From Muribaculaceae bacterium (lineage in GTDB: Bacteria > Bacteroidota > Bacteroidia > Bacteroidales > Muribaculaceae): a stretch of 5,818 nucleotides of DNA. Shown piece by piece: positions 1-4,740 of the stretch. The stretch lies in NCBI GenBank assembly GCA_029051445.1, contig JAIDKP010000366.1:1-5818 (forward strand). Reading direction: 5' to 3'. Below the pieces are notes generated by a model. That model had not been told where the DNA came from. It did no database searches and was given only the letters and a program-made list of their open reading frames with translations. Positions within the stretch are counted from its first letter, which is position 1. Each line of letters opens with the position of its first letter. Made by a program: the position numbers and the translations under genes.

Positions 1-796
1 CGGCTGGGAAATCGAGATCGGCGGCAGCCTGTTGAAGAGACGCGACCTCACCTGGAGATCTACACTTAATCTCTCGCACAACTCGGGCAAGATCAAGAAA
101 CTCGGTATGGAAGGCCAATACATTGAGTATGCGGGCTTCCCGAACCCCGGCACCCCCGGTAATGCAGTCCGCATAACCAGTGGCTCGCCCCTCGGCAAGT
201 TCTTCGTTTACCGCTATGCAGGTGTCGACGAGAACGGCCAGATCCAGATCTATGACAAAGACAACAACGTTGTGCTCGCTCAGGGTAACGCCCTCAACTC
301 GAATAACAAGACTTGGGTAGGCAACGCGTTCCCCGCAATCATCGCAACCTGGAACAACACCGTACGCTACAAAGACTTCGACTTCGGCATGCAGCTCCGC
401 GGCTGGTTTGACTTCGACGTAATGTCGCAGCCGAGCATGTACATGGGTCTGTCGATGGGCGGCGGCGGCAACAACCTCGTGAAGAAGCTCTATGAGCAGA
501 ACCAGCACATCAAGGGCGACAAGGTTCTCTGCGACTACTTCATCTCCGACGGCACATTCGTGAAGATCGACGCCATCAACTTCGGCTACACGCTCAACAC
601 CGCCAAGTGGACCAACTATCTGCAGAAGGCACGCTTCTACGTGACCCTGCGCGACGTTGCCCGCTTCACCAGCTACAAGGGCATCAACCCCGAGGTCAAC
701 ATCAACGGTCTTGAGCCGGGCTTCGAAAAACTCGACGGATCAAGTCTCTACCCGCAGACCCTCCACGCCACATTTGGTGTACAGCTGACTTTCTAA
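1..796 (+). CDS. SusC/RagA-family TonB-linked outer membrane transporter, C-terminal part (5' end outside window)
   Basis: This is the last 264 residues of a SusC-type TonB-dependent transporter, the outer-membrane barrel that imports glycans or peptides with its SusD partner. The frame is open from base 2, so the gene begins upstream and the TTG at 32 is not a start. Family landmarks appear in the expected order: a GWEIEIGG strand at the very start, then SPLGKFFVYRYAGVDENGQI near visible residues 60-80, a KDFDFGMQLRGWFDFD barrel strand near 122-137, and DGTFVKIDAINFGYT near 181-195. The end has YKGINPEVN and a closing barrel strand finishing in phenylalanine (GVQLTF), as outer-membrane barrels need for assembly. 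The plug domain, TonB box and any carboxypeptidase-like N-terminal domain lie outside the window. The SusD partner follows after 36 bases, so cotranscription is near certain. The substrate cannot be read from this part. Family assignment is very secure. Confidence 0.96.
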   Translation, partial: GWEIEIGGSLLKRRDLTWRSTLNLSHNSGKIKKLGMEGQYIEYAGFPNPGTPGNAVRITSGSPLGKFFVYRYAGVDENGQIQIYDKDNNVVLAQGNALNSNNKTWVGNAFPAIIATWNNTVRYKDFDFGMQLRGWFDFDVMSQPSMYMGLSMGGGGNNLVKKLYEQNQHIKGDKVLCDYFISDGTFVKIDAINFGYTLNTAKWTNYLQKARFYVTLRDVARFTSYKGINPEVNINGLEPGFEKLDGSSLYPQTLHATFGVQLTF

Positions 797-832
797 TCAT
801 TGTGCAACACGCATAATCAATACAAGACAGAA

Positions 833-2641
833 ATGAAAATCAAAAATATACTGATGTCGGCTGCTATGATCGGCGCACTCTCGTCCTGCAACCTGGACGA
901 AGTGTACTACTCACAGACCACGCCCGACAACTTCCTTGAGAACGAGATTACCATCAACCAGCTTCTCACCCGCCCGATGAACCACTGGGCGTATGTGATC
1001 AACGAGTACATGGTCGAGGTGAACGAGGAGTCGGCCGACTGCTTCGTATGGCCCGCCCGCACTACCGGTGACGGCCACGACGGACAGAACCGTCCGAACA
1101 TGCGCAACCACACCATGACCGAGACCGACAACTGGGCTGATACAGGCTGGAAAGAGGCTCTGCAGGGCGTGGCACGCTGCATGGACGTAATCGAGAAGCT
1201 CAACGCTCTTGACTACGCAGCGATGAACATCGATCCCGCCAAAAAAGAGCAGCATATCGGTCAGATGAAGGCCTTTATGGGTTTCTTCTACATGGTCGCT
1301 CTCGACTGGTATGGCGGTGTGACAATCTATGAATCGACATCCGATCCTCTGAAAGGACGTTCGACAGCCAAGGAGACATTTGACTATACCGAACAGCTAC
1401 TCAAGGATGCAGTAGCAGGACTTCCTGTCCGTGAGTCGCTTAACGAGGAGGTAAACGGCTTCATGAAAAAAGGCTCTGCCGCCATGGTGCTTGCCCGCCT
1501 CTATTTCAATGCCGAAAGCTATATCGGCGTGCCGATGTTTGATGAGGCCCAGAAAATCTGCGAAGACATCATTGCAGGTGTCTATGGTCCCTACGAGCTC
1601 GAGGAGAACTGGAAAGACCTCTTCGGCTTCAACAACCATTTCTCAAAAGAGATCATCTGGGGTACTCCTGCCGACTGGTCTCGCCTTAGAAATGAATGGT
1701 ATCATACCCACAACGGCATGTTCCCCTACAAGATCTATAAGTATCTCGGCATCAGCTATGCAAACTTCAGTACATGGTGCCATAACGGCGAGTCTCTGAC
1801 CCCCTCGCGTGACCCCGAGTACAACAAATATCTCGACACCAAGCCCGAGATCAAACTCGGCTCGCCATACGAGAAATTTGATGATGCCGACCAGCGCAAG
1901 AAGTGCTACCGCTATCTCGGCAACGGCGACTATGAGGGAATGTTCCTCATCGGCAAACTTCAGGATCCCGAGTTCCCCGAGCGCGCAACCGACTACGAGC
2001 GCAGCTATGGTCCCTACAAACCAGGTGTGACTGTTACGATATACGACAAGATGGCTCCCTGGGCATTCCTGAAAGAGAACCTCACCAAGGAGCAGATCGA
2101 GGAATACTCGAAGCGTAACATCAAGATGTATGACACCAAGGCAGAAATGCCCTCTGAGTTTGTGAACTGCGCAGACGAGGGTGACGGCGTGCGCCTGATG
2201 AAGCGCCCAATCCCTGATGACCGCGATCCGAAACTGTGGGGTACTCCCTGTTCGCCTAACGTGCGTCTCTCTGAGGTTTACTACACACTCGCAGAGTGCA
2301 AGCTCCGCAAAGGAGACAAACAGGGTGCCGCCGACCTTATCAATGCAGTGCGCAAGCGCTACTTCGACGGAGGTATGGATCCCAACCCAGTTACAGCAAG
2401 CAACCTCGACAAGTACCGTATGCTCGACGAATGGCTGATCGAGTTCCTCGGTGAAGGCCGCCGCCGCACCGACCTCATCCGCTGGGGTGCATTCCACACC
2501 GAGGCATGGTGGGATCACACTCCGACCAACGACAAGAACGTATGCCGCATGCCGCTCGGTGACTCTGTCATGGGATCGAACAACCTCCTGAAGCAGAACC
2601 CCGGTTACGGTGGCAACGAACTTTCGGCTGACGAGATCTAA
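833..2641 (+). CDS. SusD/RagB-family surface lipoprotein (nutrient uptake)
   Basis: This 602-residue lipoprotein is the substrate-binding lid that sits on the SusC barrel at the cell surface. I start it at the ATG at 833, because this gives a proper lipoprotein signal: MKIKN, a hydrophobic stretch, and the lipobox LSSC with the lipidated Cys at residue 19. The TTG at 800 would add 11 polar residues in front. Family hallmarks are the helical-repeat segments GFFYMVALDWYGG (about 150-162), KGSAAMVLARLYFNAE (about 213-228) and SEVYYTLAECKLRKGD (about 480-495). The near-invariant EFLGEGRRRTDLIRWG block follows at about 537-552, with the usual C-terminal tail NLLKQNPGYGGNE. Length is normal for the family (about 500-650). 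The start has no evident Shine-Dalgarno sequence, which is usual in Bacteroidota. No SusE/F-like gene follows; a terminator comes about 25 bases after the stop. The ligand is unknown, since SusD sequence alone does not predict it. Confidence 0.96.
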   Translation: MKIKNILMSAAMIGALSSCNLDEVYYSQTTPDNFLENEITINQLLTRPMNHWAYVINEYMVEVNEESADCFVWPARTTGDGHDGQNRPNMRNHTMTETDNWADTGWKEALQGVARCMDVIEKLNALDYAAMNIDPAKKEQHIGQMKAFMGFFYMVALDWYGGVTIYESTSDPLKGRSTAKETFDYTEQLLKDAVAGLPVRESLNEEVNGFMKKGSAAMVLARLYFNAESYIGVPMFDEAQKICEDIIAGVYGPYELEENWKDLFGFNNHFSKEIIWGTPADWSRLRNEWYHTHNGMFPYKIYKYLGISYANFSTWCHNGESLTPSRDPEYNKYLDTKPEIKLGSPYEKFDDADQRKKCYRYLGNGDYEGMFLIGKLQDPEFPERATDYERSYGPYKPGVTVTIYDKMAPWAFLKENLTKEQIEEYSKRNIKMYDTKAEMPSEFVNCADEGDGVRLMKRPIPDDRDPKLWGTPCSPNVRLSEVYYTLAECKLRKGDKQGAADLINAVRKRYFDGGMDPNPVTASNLDKYRMLDEWLIEFLGEGRRRTDLIRWGAFHTEAWWDHTPTNDKNVCRMPLGDSVMGSNNLLKQNPGYGGNELSADEI

Positions 2642-2665
2642 TCTAAGGATTACATTATAATGATG

Positions 2666-2702
2666 AAAAAAGCGCGATCGAGATGACCGCGCTTTTTTTT
2701 TT
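2666..2702. terminator. Rho-independent terminator, likely bidirectional, between convergent genes
   Basis: The arms AAAAAAGCGCG (2666-2676) and CGCGCTTTTTT (2688-2698) are perfectly complementary over 11 bases, with an 11-base loop between them that can add two more pairs. Ten T residues (2693-2702) follow on the plus strand, and six A residues precede the GC core, giving a U-tract on the minus strand too. It lies about 25 bases after the SusD stop and about 50 bases past the stop of the convergent cysteine-rich gene, so it can end both transcripts. Confidence 0.9.
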
Positions 2703-2750
2703 GCATTTATGTATGGATGTGTCAATCGTAACATCAAGCCAACACAATCC

Positions 2751-3023
2751 TCAAGGCCCAGGGAAAACACCTGGAAGCTCTATACACTGTAGAGAGCCGT
2801 ATTTCGTACCAGACGGATGCTGACAACGGCCATAGTATCTACGATAGCCTGTATCAACACAACACCAATCGTTTTCGAACTTACCACTACAAGTGTTTTC
2901 TACACCTGATGTGCATAAAGTGCCTGAAGGAGGATTGTCGCCCTCCGCGCGTGTTGCGCGGATCTTCTTGGCTTCCTCGATACTAACCGGTTCGAAAACC
3001 GGCTTTTTAGAATCGTTTTTCAT
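2751..3023 (-). CDS. Small cysteine-rich protein with leader-like N-terminus (90 aa, function unknown)
   Basis: I do not recognise this protein as a named family member. It is 90 residues from an ATG at 3023; an in-frame TAA four codons upstream (3033-3035) makes this the first possible start. Residues 1-30 are charged, cysteine-free and without a hydrophobic stretch, so there is no Sec or lipoprotein signal. The segment PVSIEEAKKI (12-21) resembles the end of Bacteroidota double-glycine leaders (LS-x-EE-x-K-x-I), but R-A stands where GG would be. Residues 31-90 carry six cysteines at 37, 45, 54, 55, 67 and 80, giving C-x7-C-x8-CC-x11-C-x12-C, with many Gly, Ser and Tyr and a Pro-rich tail (PGVFPGP). 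The gene stands alone, convergent with the SusC/SusD operon, and has no processing or export gene beside it in the window. It could be a ribosomally made peptide precursor, a small disulfide-bonded protein, or a metal-binding protein. That it is a true gene is likely from its clean frame and the terminator downstream, but not proven. Confidence 0.6.
   Translation of the reverse strand: MKNDSKKPVFEPVSIEEAKKIRATRAEGDNPPSGTLCTSGVENTCSGKFENDWCCVDTGYRRYYGRCQHPSGTKYGSLQCIELPGVFPGP
2944..2962 (-). other. Hairpin within the start of the cysteine-rich gene (second of two)
   Basis: TCCGCGC (2944-2950) and GCGCGGA (2956-2962) form a perfect 7-bp stem with a five-base loop. In the minus-strand mRNA it lies 62-80 bases after the A of the start codon, in the codons for the I-R-A-T-R-A-E stretch of the leader-like part. 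It may affect translation or may be chance in Arg/Ala codons. Confidence 0.4.
2987..3002 (-). other. Hairpin within the start of the cysteine-rich gene (first of two)
   Basis: CCGGTT (2987-2992) and AACCGG (2997-3002) form a perfect 6-bp stem. In the minus-strand mRNA the loop is UUCG, a stable tetraloop sequence although closed here by U-A rather than C-G. It lies 22-37 bases after the A of the start codon. Read on the plus strand, the stem is followed by CTTTTT, so it also resembles a weak terminator against transcription entering from the left. Confidence 0.4.
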
Positions 3024-3174
3024 AAAATGGGATTAAGAATGTTCTACATGGGTCATTCCATGCATAATTAATACATCAATCCGTCTACAATTGTTTAGAT
3101 ATCTGCCCTAAAGATGGTTAATAACATCAAACCATCGAGACCTCAATGCCCACCCACATGCGCGAGCTACTACA

Positions 3175-3182
3175 CAAACTTA
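3175..3182 (-). promoter_or_regulatory. Candidate Bacteroidota -7 promoter box for the cysteine-rich gene
   Basis: On the minus strand this reads TAAGTTTG, an exact match to the Bacteroidota -7 consensus TAnnTTTG. It points toward the cysteine-rich gene and would leave an untranslated leader of about 145 bases. No TTTG -33 element is visible at the usual spacing, so the call rests on one 8-base match and is weak. Confidence 0.25.
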
Positions 3183-3355
3183 TTCATATATGTGCGGGAA
3201 TGTATATGCTCCCTTTACGAGCACAGTGGCACAGAATGTATGCGTTATGAATCAATGCAGTATAGCCATAAAAGTTTACACAGCAAACTATTGCCGGCTA
3301 CAGAGGGATAATGCGGGGCAAAATACAAGAGCTATATAATTGTCACTCAAAGGGT

Positions 3356-3368
3356 CTGTGCGGCACAG
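3356..3368. other. Short perfect dyad CTGTGC-G-GCACAG
   Basis: Six bases on each side of a single central G are exact reverse complements. This symmetry suits a dimeric DNA-binding protein better than an RNA hairpin, because the loop would be too small without opening the inner pairs. There is no regulator gene nearby and no second copy in the stretch, so it may be chance. Confidence 0.2.
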
Positions 3369-3438
3369 CGGCAGACTGCGGGAGGACTACAGAGGCTATA
3401 TCAAAATGATTCTGATATGGGAAATGTTATATCCATTT

Positions 3439-3457
3439 TGTGGGCGTACTTTCGCAC
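3439..3457. repeat. 19-base direct repeat, left copy
   Basis: This copy reads TGTGGGCGTACTTTCGCAC and matches the copy at 3544-3562 at 18 of 19 bases (T to G at the 13th). The copies are in the same orientation, 105 bases apart start to start, and flank the large palindrome at 3476-3519. TGTG at its left end can pair with CACA at 3455-3458. Confidence 0.75.
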
Positions 3458-3475
3458 AATATCACTAACTTATTG

Positions 3476-3519
3476 CAAGCCCCACACCTTCGCGCTTGTC
3501 GCGCTCGATGTGGGGCTTG
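3476..3519. repeat. Large imperfect palindrome (11-bp perfect outer stem)
   Basis: CAAGCCCCACA (3476-3486) is the exact reverse complement of TGTGGGGCTTG (3509-3519). The 22-base interior can fold further through CGCG (3491-3494) with CGCG (3500-3503), or TCG (3490-3492) with CGA (3506-3508). No long T-tract follows on either strand, so it is not a standard terminator, although its place about 75 bases past the DUF5009-type stop would let it stabilise that mRNA's 3' end. The architecture is like an extragenic palindromic repeat. Confidence 0.7.
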
Positions 3520-3529
3520 GTATTGTTTT

Positions 3530-3542
3530 CCGTCTTCGACGG
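3530..3542. repeat. Small hairpin CCGTC-TTC-GACGG
   Basis: A perfect 5-bp stem with a three-base loop sits between the large palindrome and the right direct-repeat copy. Alone it would be unremarkable; it matters as part of the row of hairpins from 3439 to 3567. Confidence 0.45.
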
Positions 3543-3543
3543 A

Positions 3544-3567
3544 TGTGGGCGTACTGTCGCACGCCCA
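3544..3567. repeat. 19-base direct repeat, right copy, extended into a hairpin
   Basis: The copy at 3544-3562 reads TGTGGGCGTACTGTCGCAC. Here it runs into a hairpin: TGGGCGT (3546-3552) pairs exactly with ACGCCCA (3561-3567) around an eight-base loop. The hairpin begins 27 bases past the DUF5009-type stop in the direction of that gene's transcription. It lacks a U-tract on the minus strand, so factor-independent termination is not supported. Confidence 0.65.
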
Positions 3568-3594
3568 TATACCGTTTAGATCGATCATCTGTCC

Positions 3595-4713
3595 TCAGAC
3601 TTTGAGGAAGATGTTTTTGCGGTAAAGGATATAAAGGAATACCCAGCATAGGGCTACATAGCCGGCCGACTCGACAAATGGCTGTGCATTCTCCGGCATA
3701 AGTCCGACAAGGCCGCCGAACACTTTGCCATTGGTGAAGGAAAAGCTGATGAATTTCTGGGCAAGGTAGATGGTGATGGAGTTGAGACCGATAACCTTGA
3801 AGAAGAATGTCCAGCGTTTCCAGCCAAGCACGTCGATGATATAGTAGAACAAGGCGAACATGAGGACGGAGTAGGCTCCGACAACGCAGACAAATGAACT
3901 GGTCCAGAGTTTTTTGTTGATCGGGAACACCTGCGCCCATATCAGTCCGACAATGAGAAGGGCGATTCCGGCAACCACAAGCCAGAGAACCTTGCGGGTA
4001 TCGGTGAGGCCTTTTTTCTGTTTTTTTATGAACTCGCCGGTGAACATGCCAAGCATGGCCGTGACGATAGCAGGAATGGTGGAGAGTATGCCCTCGGGAT
4101 CGAACTGGCCGGGCTGATGCAGGTGCTCCGACATGATGATGCGGTCGATGTAGCCGATCCAGTTACCCTCGAACGAGAGGGGGTCTGCATTGACTCCCGG
4201 CACGGGCACGTACATCATCAGCAGCCAGTAGCCTACAAGGATGGCAACAGCGATCCAGATGCGGGTTACGGCACGGAAGTTGACAAACATAAGTGCGGCA
4301 AACATCCATCCGAGACCAATGCGAGCGAGGACACTGGCAAACCGGAAGTGCTCGAACTGAAAGTTCAGAATGCCGTTGTACAGAAATCCCAGCAACACCA
4401 ACACGATGCCGCGTGTGATTATCTTACGGTATATGTCGCGAGAAGTCCTGCCCTGTGAGCGCTGCTTGGCAAGCGAGAATGGGAAAGAGATGCCGGCTAT
4501 GAACAGAAACAGCGGAAAGATGGTGTCGTGATGCGCGAGGCCATGCCATGAGACATGCCCCATCTGCACGGCAAGAGTTTCAGTAAAGGAGCCCGGAACC
4601 AGGACCGCCAATGCAGCCAGCAAGGCAGATCCTCCCATTATAAAGAACATGTCGAAGCCACGCAAGGCATCAAGCGAGAGCAAGCGGCGATCGCTCTTTT
4701 TTTGTTTTTCCAT
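3595..4713 (-). CDS. DUF5009 / HGSNAT-like (NagX-type) inner-membrane acyltransferase
   Basis: This 372-residue polytopic membrane protein belongs to the family of human heparan-alpha-glucosaminide N-acetyltransferase and bacterial NagX. The human enzyme moves an acetyl group across the membrane from acetyl-CoA to terminal glucosamine; the bacterial substrates are not settled. It starts at the ATG at 4713 with a short basic N-terminus and the family signature SLDALRGFDMF (13-23). The block HVSWHGL (53-59), followed by DTIFPLFLFIAG, matches H-x-S-W-x-G-L around the active-site His of the human enzyme, so His53 is the likely catalytic residue. Further family blocks are ASVLARIGLGW (126-136), FDPEGILSTIPA (204-215), NKKLWTSSF (266-274) and VIGLNSITIY (307-316). 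I see about ten or eleven membrane segments, roughly at 18-39, 61-80, 98-116, 124-145, 150-170, 208-228, 242-260, 270-294, 302-322 and 346-365. The length is complete for the bacterial family. It lies 27 bases after a TonB-receptor-like gene, probably one operon. Confidence 0.9.
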   Translation of the reverse strand: MEKQKKSDRRLLSLDALRGFDMFFIMGGSALLAALAVLVPGSFTETLAVQMGHVSWHGLAHHDTIFPLFLFIAGISFPFSLAKQRSQGRTSRDIYRKIITRGIVLVLLGFLYNGILNFQFEHFRFASVLARIGLGWMFAALMFVNFRAVTRIWIAVAILVGYWLLMMYVPVPGVNADPLSFEGNWIGYIDRIIMSEHLHQPGQFDPEGILSTIPAIVTAMLGMFTGEFIKKQKKGLTDTRKVLWLVVAGIALLIVGLIWAQVFPINKKLWTSSFVCVVGAYSVLMFALFYYIIDVLGWKRWTFFFKVIGLNSITIYLAQKFISFSFTNGKVFGGLVGLMPENAQPFVESAGYVALCWVFLYILYRKNIFLKV

Positions 4714-4740
4714 CGGTAGTAATGATTACGGTTTGTCAGA

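Larger units (their letters stand above)
3024..3594. other. 571-base stretch without a convincing gene
   Basis: This stretch separates the start of the cysteine-rich gene from the end of the DUF5009-type gene, both read on the minus strand. The left two thirds (to about 3430) are AT-richer than the flanking genes and hold one promoter-like box and one short dyad. The right third holds the direct repeat and palindromes listed separately. No tRNA, rRNA or CRISPR pattern is seen. The stretch must supply a promoter for the cysteine-rich gene unless that gene is read through from the DUF5009-type gene. Confidence 0.6.

Noticed and set aside
800..832. TTG at 800 as the SusD start
   Set aside because: It would add a polar 11-residue extension before the lipoprotein signal; the ATG at 833 gives a normal signal with its lipobox Cys at residue 19.
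1643..2770. Long minus-strand open frame (375 codons) opposite SusD
   Set aside because: It lies almost wholly antisense to a certain SusD gene. Its composition (many Val, Leu, His, Ala) is that of a mirrored coding frame, it shows no family motif, and its start region runs across the terminator.
3114..3311. Plus-strand 65-codon frame with several cysteines in the gene-free stretch
   Set aside because: No signal peptide, no spaced cysteine pattern, no supporting start-site signal or neighbour, and the composition looks like non-coding sequence. A homologue search would be needed to revive it.
3476..3519. Rho-independent terminator for the DUF5009-type gene
   Set aside because: The stem is strong, but no U-tract follows on the minus strand and the 22-base interior is large, so it is listed as a palindromic repeat instead.
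3439..3562. CRISPR-like direct repeat
   Set aside because: Only two copies, 105 bases apart, with a structured palindrome rather than a unique spacer between them, and no cas genes in the window.
3470..3940. Minus-strand 156-codon frame overlapping the end of the DUF5009-type gene
   Set aside because: Out of frame with the conserved gene and running through the palindromic region; its Arg/Pro/Leu/His-rich composition indicates a frame shadow.
4117..4458. Plus-strand 113-codon frame opposite the DUF5009-type gene
   Set aside because: Fully antisense to a gene with clear family motifs; His/Asp/Glu-rich composition is the mirror of membrane-protein codons.
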